This document shows, one piece after another, positions 25,418-33,320 of a stretch of DNA of 64,000 bases. This DNA comes from Alicycliphilus denitrificans_A (GTDB lineage: Bacteria; Pseudomonadota; Gammaproteobacteria; Burkholderiales; Burkholderiaceae_C), in NCBI RefSeq assembly GCF_044792555.1, contig NZ_CP126238.1, forward strand, positions 744,001 to 808,000. The letters run 5' to 3'. The position numbers and the translations under genes are program-made. Position 1 is the stretch's first letter; every line of letters starts with the position of its first letter. Below the pieces are notes generated by a model. That model saw only the letters and a list, made by a program, of their open reading frames with translations, was not told the origin of the DNA and did not search any database.

Positions 25418-26413
25418 TCAGGCTCCTTGCGTGCCGGAGGCATGGCGCGGATTGAATTGCGGGAAGGCCTGGGCCAGGGCGCGGTAGGCCTGCTGCTGCG
25501 CCGGCGTGGTGGCGGCGGGCAGGGCCACGTGCAGTTCCAGGTACAGGTCGCCGGGCGTGGCGGCGGGTATGCCGCGTTCCTTCAGGCGCAGCTTGCGGCC
25601 GGGGCGCCAGCGCGGGGGCACGGTGACCTGCACGGTGCTGCCGTCGGGTGTCTGCACTTCGATGGCGCCGCCGAGCTCGGCCTCCCAGGGCGCCAGGGTG
25701 ACGGACTGGTACACGTCGCGGTCCTCGGCGCGCCAGCGCGCATCGGGCTTGAAGCGCACCTCCAGGAACAGGTCGCCGGCCGGCGCGCCGCCCAGGCCGG
25801 GGCCGCCCTGGCCGCTCAGGCGGATCAGCTGGCCGGCGCGCACGCCCTTGGGGATGGTCGCCTGCAGCTGGCGCTCTTCGTTGATCAGACGCCCGGCATG
25901 GTCCAGCCGCGCGCCGTGCAGGGTCAGGGTGCGCTGGGCGCCGTGGTAAGCGTCGCGCAGGTCCAGTTCGATGCCGGCGTGGTGGTCGCGGCCGCGCTGC
26001 TGTGCGGGCCCGGCGCCGCGCGCCTGCGCGCCGCCGCCGCGTTGGGCGCGCTGGGCATGGGCGGCGCGGCCGAAGAGCTGCTCGAAGAAGTCGCTGAATT
26101 CGGCGCTGTCCATGCCCTCGGCCCCGGGGCCGTCGCTGAACTCGAAGCCGGCGTCCCAGTTGGGTGGCGGGCGGAAGTCCTGGCCGGGGCGGTGCGGCGC
26201 CTCGCGGCCCAGAGAGTCGTAGGCGGCGCGCTTTTCGGGGTCCGACAGCACGGTGTGGGCCTCGTTCACCTCGGCCATGCGCGCGGCGGCGTCGGCCTCC
26301 TTGCTCACGTCCGGGTGGTACTTGCGCGCGAGCTTGCGGTAGGCCTTCTTGATGTCGGCGGCGCCGGCGTCGCGCGCCACGCCGAGGATTTTGTAGTAGT
26401 CCTTGAACTCCAT
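25418..26413 (-). CDS. cbpA: DnaJ-class co-chaperone CbpA
   Basis: This 331-residue curved-DNA-binding co-chaperone has an N-terminal J-domain (MEFKDYYKILGVARDAG..., with HPD in KYHPDVSKEADAA), a Gly/Ala/Arg-rich linker (residues about 120-150) and two beta-sandwich C-terminal domains (EIDLRDAYHGAQRTLTL; LYLELHVALPAATTP). There is no zinc finger, which distinguishes it from DnaJ. The start is ATG 26413; the ten residues upstream in frame do not belong to the fold. CbpM is encoded one base downstream. Confidence 0.93.
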   Translation of the reverse strand: MEFKDYYKILGVARDAGAADIKKAYRKLARKYHPDVSKEADAAARMAEVNEAHTVLSDPEKRAAYDSLGREAPHRPGQDFRPPPNWDAGFEFSDGPGAEGMDSAEFSDFFEQLFGRAAHAQRAQRGGGAQARGAGPAQQRGRDHHAGIELDLRDAYHGAQRTLTLHGARLDHAGRLINEERQLQATIPKGVRAGQLIRLSGQGGPGLGGAPAGDLFLEVRFKPDARWRAEDRDVYQSVTLAPWEAELGGAIEVQTPDGSTVQVTVPPRWRPGRKLRLKERGIPAATPGDLYLELHVALPAATTPAQQQAYRALAQAFPQFNPRHASGTQGA

Positions 26414-26539
26414 GCGTCCTCCATGCAGGGCTTCAGCGTGCAAGAGTGGGGGCGATGGGGTCTGCGGTCAAGTGCCAGGTCCTGGCGGGAGTGCTGGCAT
26501 CTTGCCGGGGGGATGGAGGTGCTGCTGTTTTCGGTCTGA

Positions 26540-26598
26540 TTTTGATAGCTGTAATCGCTTGTCACGCATGGGTTATTGGCAGTTTTGTCTCAAATTTT
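26540..26598 (+). repeat. Dispersed repeat, copy at the 3' end of the Lrp gene
   Basis: The copy runs from TTTTGATAGCTGTAATCGCTTG to an AGTTTTGTCTCAAATTTT tail. On the minus strand it supplies the last 12 codons and the stop (26562-26564) of the Lrp-family regulator. This and the copy at 10551 show the same boundaries. Confidence 0.7.
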
Positions 26599-27053
26599 GC
26601 ACGCCGCGTGGCGAAGAAGGTCTTGACGTTGCGCACGTTCGCATCCTGGGTGAACAGGCGCTGCGACAGCGCCAGGTAGTCGGGCATGTCACGCGCTTGG
26701 ATGACGAGCACGAAGTCCGGCCCCGGCGACACGCGCCAGCATTGCTGCACCGCGGCATCCTGCACGGCGCGGGCTTCGAACGCGGTCAGGTGCTCGGCGC
26801 CCTGGCGGTCCAGCGCGACTTCGACGATGGCCGTGAGCCCGTGGCCTTGCAGCGCCGCCAGCCTGTCGGGCTGCAGCAGGGCCACCTGGCGCTCGATCAG
26901 GCCCGAGGCCTGCAGTCTGCGCACGCGGCGCAGGCAGGTCGGGGGCGAGACATGCACGCGCTCGGCCAGGGCCTGGTTGCTCAGCGATGCATCGGTTTGC
27001 AGCAGGTCCAGCAGTTGCAGGTCTATGGCATCCGGGGTGAAATCTAGTTCCAT
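26562..27053 (-). CDS. Lrp/AsnC-family transcriptional regulator, C-terminus encoded by a repeat
   Basis: This 163-residue regulator has an N-terminal HTH (LDLLQTDASLSNQALAERVHVSPPTCLRRVRRLQASG in two parts, residues 13-48) and an RAM/AsnC ligand domain (GLTAIVEVALDRQG...CWRVSPGPDFVLVIQARDMPDYLAL). Residues about 152-163 (KFETKLPITHA) and the stop come from the dispersed repeat at 26540-26598, so the gene's natural end was probably changed by repeat insertion. It is divergent from glmS across 136 AT-rich bases. The effector amino acid is unknown. Confidence 0.88.
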   Translation of the reverse strand: MELDFTPDAIDLQLLDLLQTDASLSNQALAERVHVSPPTCLRRVRRLQASGLIERQVALLQPDRLAALQGHGLTAIVEVALDRQGAEHLTAFEARAVQDAAVQQCWRVSPGPDFVLVIQARDMPDYLALSQRLFTQDANVRNVKTFFATRRAKFETKLPITHA

Positions 27054-27189
27054 TTCAAATGTAAATTTGAATTATTGTTACGTTGATTATCTTTGATGAA
27101 ATTATTATCCAAAAATATAAAAAATTAGATTGAAAATTTCTTTTCTTGCTGCCTAGCATCATGCCCATTCATTGGCTGGAGTATTTTTT

Positions 27190-29100
27190 ATGTGCGGCAT
27201 CGTCGGCGCGGTTTCCACGCGCAACATCGTTCCCATCCTGGTGCAGGGCCTGCAGCGGCTGGAATACCGTGGCTATGACTCCTGCGGCGTGGCCGTGCAC
27301 GAGGCCAGCCTGGGCCGCCAGCCCACGGGCGGCCTGAGGCGCGCGCGCAGCACGGCACGCGTGGCCGAGCTGCTGGAGCAGGTGGCCCACGATGAGCTGC
27401 AGGGCGCCACCGGCATCGCCCACACGCGCTGGGCCACGCATGGTGCGCCGGCGGTGCATAACGCGCATCCGCATTTCAGCCACGGCTGTGGCGCGGCGCC
27501 GGCAGACACGGCGCGCGCCGGCCGCGTGGCGCTGGTGCACAACGGCATCATCGAGAATCATGAGGAGCTGCGCGCGCAGCTGCAGGCGCGCGGCTATGTG
27601 TTTTCCAGCCAGACCGATACCGAGGTCATCGCCCACCTGGTGGACAGCCTGTACGACGGTGACCTGTTCCAGGCCGTGCGCGCCGCCACCACCGAGCTGC
27701 GCGGCGCGTTTGCCATTGCCGTGATCCACAAGGACGAGCCGCACCGCGTGGTGGGCGCGCGCGCCGGCTCGCCGCTGGTCTTGGGCGTGGGCGAGGGCGA
27801 GAACTTCCTGGCCAGCGACGCCATGGCCCTGGCCGGTGTCACGGACCAGATCGTGTACCTGGAGGAGGGCGACCTGGTGGACCTGCAGCTGGGCCGCTAC
27901 TGGATCACCGGGCCCGATGGCCAGCCCCTGGCCGCAGGCAGCCGCCCGGTGCGCACCGTGCATGCGCACAGCGGCGCGGCCGAGCTCGGGCCTTACCGCC
28001 ACTACATGCAAAAGGAAATTTTTGAGCAGCCGCGCGCCATTGCCGACACCCTGGAGGGCTTGCGGAGCATTGCCCCGGAACTGTTCGACGGCGCGGGCCA
28101 GCACGGCCAGCCGGGCACCGCGGCCTGGCGCGTGTTCAAGGAGATCGATACGGTGCTCATCCTGGCCTGCGGCACCAGCTACTACAGCGGTTGCACGGCC
28201 AAGTACTGGCTCGAAGCCATCGCCGGCATCCCCACCCAGGTGGAGGTGGCGAGCGAATACCGCTACCGCACCAGCGTGCCCAACCCGCGCACGCTGGTGG
28301 TGACCATCAGCCAGTCCGGCGAGACGGCCGACACGCTGGCCGCGCTGCGCCACGCGCAAGGCCTGGGCATGCGGCACACGCTCACCATCTGCAACGTGGC
28401 CACCAGCGCCATGGTGCGCGAGTGCCAACTGGCCTACGTCACGCGCGCGGGCGTGGAGATCGGCGTGGCCTCTACCAAGGCCTTCACCACGCAGCTGGCG
28501 GGCCTGTTCCTGCTGACGCTGACGCTGGCGCAGATCAAGGGCCGCCTCAGTGAGGAAAGCGAGGAGCAATACCTCAAGGCCATGCGCCACCTGCCAGCCG
28601 CCCTGCAGGCCGTGCTGGCACTGGAGCCGCAGGTCATCAGCTGGGCCGAGGACTTCGCGAAGAAGGAAAACGCACTCTTCCTGGGCCGCGGCATCCACTA
28701 CCCGATTGCGCTCGAAGGCGCACTCAAGCTCAAGGAAATCAGCTATATCCACGCCGAGGCCTACCCCGCCGGCGAGCTCAAGCACGGCCCGCTGGCGCTG
28801 GTCACCAGCAGCATGCCCGTGGTCACCGTGGCGCCCAATGACGAGCTGCTGGAAAAGCTCAAGAGCAACATGCAGGAAGTGCGCGCGCGCGGCGGCGTGC
28901 TCTACGTGCTGGCCGACGCACGCACCAATATCGAAAGCAGCGAAGGCATGCACGTGATCCGCATGCCCGAGCACTATGGCCCGCTGTCACCGCTGCTGCA
29001 CGTTGTGCCGCTGCAGTTGCTGGCCTACCACACCGCCTGCGCACGCGGCACGGATGTGGACAAGCCCAGAAACCTTGCCAAGAGTGTGACGGTCGAATGA
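27190..29100 (+). CDS. glmS: Glutamine-fructose-6-phosphate aminotransferase (isomerising)
   Basis: This 636-residue enzyme makes glucosamine-6-phosphate, the first step to UDP-GlcNAc. The N-terminal glutaminase has catalytic Cys2 (MCGIVGAVSTRNIV), and two SIS domains bind the sugar (ACGTSYYSG; SQSGETADTLAALR; VASTKAFTTQLAGL). The C-terminus PRNLAKSVTVE is the universal GlmS ending and the TnsD target of Tn7. The start is ATG 27190. The AT-rich 136-base upstream region holds the promoter; I could not assign boxes. Residues 60-110 include a somewhat long, Ala-rich stretch relative to E. coli. The last 44 bases are duplicated downstream. Confidence 0.97.
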   Translation: MCGIVGAVSTRNIVPILVQGLQRLEYRGYDSCGVAVHEASLGRQPTGGLRRARSTARVAELLEQVAHDELQGATGIAHTRWATHGAPAVHNAHPHFSHGCGAAPADTARAGRVALVHNGIIENHEELRAQLQARGYVFSSQTDTEVIAHLVDSLYDGDLFQAVRAATTELRGAFAIAVIHKDEPHRVVGARAGSPLVLGVGEGENFLASDAMALAGVTDQIVYLEEGDLVDLQLGRYWITGPDGQPLAAGSRPVRTVHAHSGAAELGPYRHYMQKEIFEQPRAIADTLEGLRSIAPELFDGAGQHGQPGTAAWRVFKEIDTVLILACGTSYYSGCTAKYWLEAIAGIPTQVEVASEYRYRTSVPNPRTLVVTISQSGETADTLAALRHAQGLGMRHTLTICNVATSAMVRECQLAYVTRAGVEIGVASTKAFTTQLAGLFLLTLTLAQIKGRLSEESEEQYLKAMRHLPAALQAVLALEPQVISWAEDFAKKENALFLGRGIHYPIALEGALKLKEISYIHAEAYPAGELKHGPLALVTSSMPVVTVAPNDELLEKLKSNMQEVRARGGVLYVLADARTNIESSEGMHVIRMPEHYGPLSPLLHVVPLQLLAYHTACARGTDVDKPRNLAKSVTVE

Positions 29101-29306
29101 CCGTCGCACTCTTGGGGGCGCAAAGCGCCCCGCCGTAGGCGCAAGGTTTCTGGGCTTGCGGCGCAGGCTCATGTCGGCGTAGCCGACGTGAAGCTGCGCA
29201 GCAGCGGGCCGCAGCCACAAACCGCGCCGCTTACTTCGCGCAGCGAAGTTATGCGGCGGCACAAGCTCCCCAAAGCCTGGCCAAGAGCGTGACGGTCGAA
29301 TGACCG
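29060..29306 (+). repeat. Duplicated glmS 3' end flanking 157 bp of palindromic sequence
   Basis: Copy A (29060-29103) is the true glmS end and stop. Copy B (29261-29306) repeats it with a few changes and is untranslated: GCCAAGAG(T/C)GTGACGGTCG continues identically through AATGACCG, and in the right frame B reads SLAKSVTVE-stop. Between them lie several small palindromes (GGGGGCGCAAAGCGCCCC; ATGTCGGCGTAGCCGACGTG; CTTCGCGCAGCGAAG). The 29101-29476 stretch has no gene; its right part, 29332-29476, is the leader of manC, with no promoter I can defend. Confidence 0.85.
29061..29158. repeat. Long nested inverted repeat spanning the glmS stop codon
   Basis: The 18 bases 29061-29078 (CAAGCCCAGAAACCTTGC) are matched perfectly and inverted at 29141-29158. 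Inside, AAGAGTGTGACGGTC (29080-29094) and GACCGTCGCACTCTT (29098-29112) pair at 14 of 15 positions around a 4-base loop, and GGGGCG...CGCCCC forms another small hairpin. The outer arms show that part of the coding end was copied in reverse orientation. In RNA this would be a strong 3'-end structure for glmS. Confidence 0.85.
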
Positions 29307-29331
29307 GCTCCGCTCCTGGGCGGAGCCGTTT
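29305..29331 (+). terminator. Hairpin after the second glmS end (probable terminator)
   Basis: CGGCTCCGC (29305-29313) pairs perfectly with GCGGAGCCG (29320-29328) and is followed by TTT. It lies directly after copy B of the glmS end, as if it were the original glmS terminator now separated from the gene. Confidence 0.6.
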
Positions 29332-29476
29332 CATGCAGGGATCGTCAACCGTTTATTGCCAGGTGCATAGGATTTGCCCGGATGCGTTGAACGGGCAGAT
29401 CCGTAACCCTGGAGGCTCGGCCGGGTCAAGCCAAGCTTGTTTCTGTACCGATCAATGAACGGAATACAGACGAACC

Positions 29477-30919
29477 ATGCTAATTCAACCAGTTGTGCTG
29501 TCGGGTGGATCGGGCACGCGCCTGTGGCCGCTCTCGCGTGAAAAATATCCCAAACAATTACTCGTCTTCATGGGCCAGGACTCGCTTCTGCAGAGCACGC
29601 TGCGGCGGCTGGAAGGCATAGGCGATGCGGGCAGTGCGCCCGCGCTGGTGGTGTGCAACGATGAGTACCGCTTTGTCGTCGCAGAGCAACTGCGCCTGAT
29701 TGGAAAGCAGGGGCTCATCGTGCTGGAGCCCATGGGGCGCAACACTGCGCCAGCTTTGACGCTGGCGGCACTGGCGGCACGCGCTGGTGGGGACGACCCG
29801 GTGCTGCTGGTCATGCCTGCCGATCACGTCGTGACCGAGGTCCAGGCGTTCCAGGATGGCGTGCGCCATGCCGCCCGTCTGGCCCAGGCGGGGGCCATTG
29901 TCACTTTTGGCATTACCCCGGATCGGCCTGAGACCGGCTATGGCTACATACAGGCCGGCGCTGCCGTGGATGAAGGCGGAGCCTGTGCCATTGCCCGGTT
30001 TGTTGAAAAGCCCGACCGCGCCACTGCCGAGGGCTATCTGCAGGAGGGCAACTATCTATGGAACAGCGGTTTGTTTGTGTTGCGGGCCTCGGTGTGGCTC
30101 AAGGCGCTGCAGCTGTCCCGTCCCGACATTCTGTCCGCATGTCAGACGGCATGGGACAAGGGGGTGGCTGATCTGTCGTTTCAGCGTGTTGATGCCGAGG
30201 CGTTTGCCGCATGTCCCAGTGACTCCATCGACTACGCTGTGATGGAGCGCCTGGCGGGTGCGCAAGCGGTGGCAGGCTTGCCGCAGGGGGTGGTGCTCCC
30301 GCTGTCTGCAGGGTGGTCCGATGTGGGGGCCTGGGACGCCCTGTGGCAAATTTTGCCCAAGGATGAGGCTGGCAATGTGACCCAGGGGCGGGTCTTGATG
30401 CAGGGTTGCAGCGATACCCTGGCATTGTCCTGCGGGCGCTTGCTGGCATGTGTCGGCGTGCAGGGCCTGGTCGTGGTAGAGACGGCGGACGCGGTGCTCG
30501 TCGTCGATCAGCATCACACCCAGGAGGTCAAGAAAATCGTCGACCGCCTGAAGCGTGACGGCTGCTCCGAGGGACTGCTGCACCGCAAGGTGTATCGCCC
30601 CTGGGGCTGGTACGACGGTGTGGATGCCGGTGAACGGTTCCAGGTGAAGCGCATCATGGTCAAGCCAGGGGGCAAGCTATCGCTGCAAATGCACCACCAC
30701 CGGGCAGAGCATTGGGTGGTGGTGCGCGGCACGGCCCGCGTAACCAAGGGCGATGAGGTTTTTTTGCTGACAGAGAATCAGTCAACCTATATACCTTTGG
30801 GTGTCACACACCGGCTGGAGAACCCAGGTCATGTGGACCTGGAGATGATTGAGGTGCAGTCCGGTGCCTACCTGGGGGAGGACGATATCGTGCGCCTGGG
30901 GGATATGTATGGGCGTTGA
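29477..30919 (+). CDS. manC: Mannose-1-phosphate guanylyltransferase / mannose-6-phosphate isomerase
   Basis: This 480-residue bifunctional enzyme supplies GDP-mannose for the exopolysaccharide. The N-terminal nucleotidyltransferase has GGSGTRLWPLSREKYPKQL (residues 9-27) and the FVEKP block (about 175). The C-terminal cupin isomerase has RPWGWYDGVDAGERFQVK and LSLQMHHHRAEHWVVVRG, with metal-binding histidines. The start is ATG 29477. It is the first gene of the exosortase A locus, 144 bases before the export lipoprotein. GC drops visibly here relative to glmS. Confidence 0.94.
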   Translation: MLIQPVVLSGGSGTRLWPLSREKYPKQLLVFMGQDSLLQSTLRRLEGIGDAGSAPALVVCNDEYRFVVAEQLRLIGKQGLIVLEPMGRNTAPALTLAALAARAGGDDPVLLVMPADHVVTEVQAFQDGVRHAARLAQAGAIVTFGITPDRPETGYGYIQAGAAVDEGGACAIARFVEKPDRATAEGYLQEGNYLWNSGLFVLRASVWLKALQLSRPDILSACQTAWDKGVADLSFQRVDAEAFAACPSDSIDYAVMERLAGAQAVAGLPQGVVLPLSAGWSDVGAWDALWQILPKDEAGNVTQGRVLMQGCSDTLALSCGRLLACVGVQGLVVVETADAVLVVDQHHTQEVKKIVDRLKRDGCSEGLLHRKVYRPWGWYDGVDAGERFQVKRIMVKPGGKLSLQMHHHRAEHWVVVRGTARVTKGDEVFLLTENQSTYIPLGVTHRLENPGHVDLEMIEVQSGAYLGEDDIVRLGDMYGR

Positions 30920-31063
30920 TCTGTGCCGGGTATCACGCCCAAAAGATTCAGCATTTCAGCGCACGCCGAGTCCCCTCTAACCAGTATTTACGCACCACAG
31001 CCATTCACGTATGCTGGAATGCACTTGATTGGATTTGCTCTTAATTTGTATAGGAGTTGCGCC

Positions 31064-31699
31064 ATGCATGAATATGTTTCGAGGCTCTTGGGCTTGGGGG
31101 CTCGCATCGCGGCAATGGTGGGTGCTGCGGTAGTCGTCGTTGGTTGTGCGAGCACAGGCAATTACCCTGTGGCGCCTGCCAAAGCGGCCACGCCCGATTA
31201 CAACTACATCGTGGGGCCTGGAGATACGCTCAACATCATCGTCTGGCGCAATCCTGACCTGTCACAGGTGGTGCCCGTGCGCCCAGACGGCCAGGTATCA
31301 ACCCCCTTGATCGATGGCCTGCTTGCCCAAGGCAAGACTTCCTCGCAGATAGCAAGGGATGTGGAAAAGGAATTGTCGAAGTATGTGCGCGATCCGGTGG
31401 TGACCGTGATCGTGACGAACTTCGTCGGTCCCTACAGCGAGCAGATCCGCGTGGTCGGCGAGGCGGCAAAGCCCCAGTTCTTGCCTTATAAGCAAAAAAT
31501 GACGGTGCTGGACGTGATGATTGCAGTCGGGGGCTTGACCGACTTTGCGGATGGCAACAGCGCCACGCTGGTGCGCTCGGCAGAGGGCAGCAAACGCTAC
31601 AAGGTCCGCTTGGACGATCTCATCAAGCGTGGCGACATTGGCGCCAACGTGGAGGTGCTCCCCGGCGATATTCTCATCATTCCTCAAGGGTGGTTCTGA
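31064..31699 (+). CDS. XrtA-type exopolysaccharide export lipoprotein (Wza/BexD family)
   Basis: This 211-residue outer-membrane lipoprotein has a signal peptide ending in VVVVGC (lipobox, mature Cys near residue 27). A polysaccharide-export domain (YIVGPGDTLNIIVWRNPDLSQ) is followed by one SLBB repeat (IRVVGEAAKPQFLPYKQKM) and PGDILIIPQGWF at the end. Short, single-SLBB proteins of this kind are the standard export component of exosortase A loci. The start is ATG 31064, with TAGGAG just upstream; a longer open frame from 30923 adds no signal. Confidence 0.9.
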   Translation: MHEYVSRLLGLGARIAAMVGAAVVVVGCASTGNYPVAPAKAATPDYNYIVGPGDTLNIIVWRNPDLSQVVPVRPDGQVSTPLIDGLLAQGKTSSQIARDVEKELSKYVRDPVVTVIVTNFVGPYSEQIRVVGEAAKPQFLPYKQKMTVLDVMIAVGGLTDFADGNSATLVRSAEGSKRYKVRLDDLIKRGDIGANVEVLPGDILIIPQGWF

Positions 31700-31748
31700 C
31701 CGGATTTGCAGGTTCTTAAGCGTTTAGTGCGCTTATCTGGGAGGAGTG

Positions 31749-33311
31749 ATGGATGAGCTTTTAGGTCAGATCACTACTATCTTGCGTGGCATGTGGATCT
31801 ATCGCCGGGCAGGCATGCTGACTGCTTGGCTGGTGGGCGCGATAGGGGCGGTGGTCGTGCTTTTGATGCCCGACTATTACCAGGCATCGGCCCGGGTATT
31901 TGTAGATACCCAGTCCATTCTGCGGCCGCTCATGACAGGTATCGCCGTGCAGCCCAATATTGAGCAGCAGGTGTCCATGCTCAGCCGCACGCTGATCAAT
32001 CGACCTACGGTGGAGCGGTTGGTGCGTATTGCCGATCTCGATTTAGGCTCACACTCCAAGGCTTCGACAGATGCCGTGGTCGATACCGTAACCAAGTCCA
32101 TCAATATCCAGTCCACGGGGCGTGACAACCTCTACACCCTGTCTTACCGCGACAAGAACTCGGAAAAGGCGCAGCGTGTGGTGCAGGCGTTGCTGACCAT
32201 TTTCGTCGAATCCAGCCTGGGGGCTACGCGTCAGGATTCGGATAGCGCGCGCCGCTTCCTGGATGAGCAGATCAAGACCTACGAGGCCAAGTTGTCAGAA
32301 GCAGAGGGCAAGCTCAAGGCCTTCAAGCTGCGCAACATCGAGATGCAGTCGCAAAGTGGCCTGGACTCTGCCGGGCGGGCGGCAGAAGTCGACAATCTGC
32401 TGAGCCAGGCCAGGCTCGATCTGCGCGAAGCAGAAAGTGCACGTGCTGCGGCAGCCCGTCAATTGGAAGCGCTGCGCATGGAAACATCACAGCCACAAGA
32501 CGCGGGACTGCCGGATGTGCAAACTCCTGAACTGGATGCGCGTATCTATGCGCAAAAGCGCAATCTCGACATGCTGCTGCAGCGCTATACCGATGTGCAT
32601 CCTGATGTTGTCAGGGTACGGGCCTTGATTGCGGATCTGGAGACGCAAAAGCACCGTGAAATCGAGGAGTTGCGCCGCAAGGCTCAGCGGACAGGCTCCG
32701 CACCTGTGCAGCAAGCCAATCCAGCGATTATGGAGATGAGCCGCGTTTATTCTGCGGCTGAAGTGCAGGTGGCGTCGCTGCGCGCGCGCGTGGTTGAATT
32801 TGAGGGCCGTGCACGCCGTATGCATGAGCAGCTCAAGGTTGCGCCGCAACTGGAAGCGGAGCTGGCGCAACTCAATCGGGATTACCAAGTCAACCAGAAG
32901 AACTATGCCGATCTGGTGGCTCGCCGTGAGTCGGCACTGATGTCGGGGAAATTGGAAAACACCTCCAACGTCGCAGAGTTCCGGGTCATCGACCCGCCGC
33001 GCGTAGCACCCAAGCCCGTTTCGCCTAACCGCTTGCTGTTGGTGCCGGTGTCACTACTGGCCGCCATAGCAGCGGGTTTTGGCATGGCATTTGTGATGAG
33101 CCAGGTCAGGCCAGTGTTCTTCGATGGCACTACCTTGCGCCAGGTGACCCAGTTGCCGTTGTTGGGTGTGGTGGGGCTGATCCCCAGCGATGAACAACTT
33201 CGACGCGAATCGCGCAGCTTGAAGCGTTTCATCATGGCCTGCATTGCCTTCTTGTTGCTCTACGCGGGCAGCATGGCTGCGCTGTCTTTTCATACTCGCG
33301 TTCTGGGGTGA
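31749..33311 (+). CDS. XrtA-type polysaccharide chain-length determinant (Wzz-like)
   Basis: This 520-residue inner-membrane co-polymerase has a first membrane helix near residues 22-42, a long periplasmic coiled-coil region (about 180-400, heptads rich in Ala/Glu/Leu) and a helix pair near the C-terminus (LLLVPVSLLAAIAAGFGMAF and MACIAFLLLYAGSMAALSF). It has no fused kinase; the partner kinase is the next gene. The start is ATG 31749, with GGGAGGAG before it; a GTG one codon upstream is also open. Confidence 0.9.
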   Translation: MDELLGQITTILRGMWIYRRAGMLTAWLVGAIGAVVVLLMPDYYQASARVFVDTQSILRPLMTGIAVQPNIEQQVSMLSRTLINRPTVERLVRIADLDLGSHSKASTDAVVDTVTKSINIQSTGRDNLYTLSYRDKNSEKAQRVVQALLTIFVESSLGATRQDSDSARRFLDEQIKTYEAKLSEAEGKLKAFKLRNIEMQSQSGLDSAGRAAEVDNLLSQARLDLREAESARAAAARQLEALRMETSQPQDAGLPDVQTPELDARIYAQKRNLDMLLQRYTDVHPDVVRVRALIADLETQKHREIEELRRKAQRTGSAPVQQANPAIMEMSRVYSAAEVQVASLRARVVEFEGRARRMHEQLKVAPQLEAELAQLNRDYQVNQKNYADLVARRESALMSGKLENTSNVAEFRVIDPPRVAPKPVSPNRLLLVPVSLLAAIAAGFGMAFVMSQVRPVFFDGTTLRQVTQLPLLGVVGLIPSDEQLRRESRSLKRFIMACIAFLLLYAGSMAALSFHTRVLG

Positions 33312-33320
33312 TAAGCAATC

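Noticed and set aside
29340..29476. Sigma-54 promoter before manC (GG...GC pairs near 29365-29380)
   Set aside because: The GG to GC spacing is 12, not 10, and the flanking bases do not fit.
31025..31052. TTGATT (31025) and TGTATA (31047) with 16-base spacing before the export lipoprotein
   Set aside because: A start of transcription there would fall at about 31058, inside or past the ribosome-binding site, leaving no leader.
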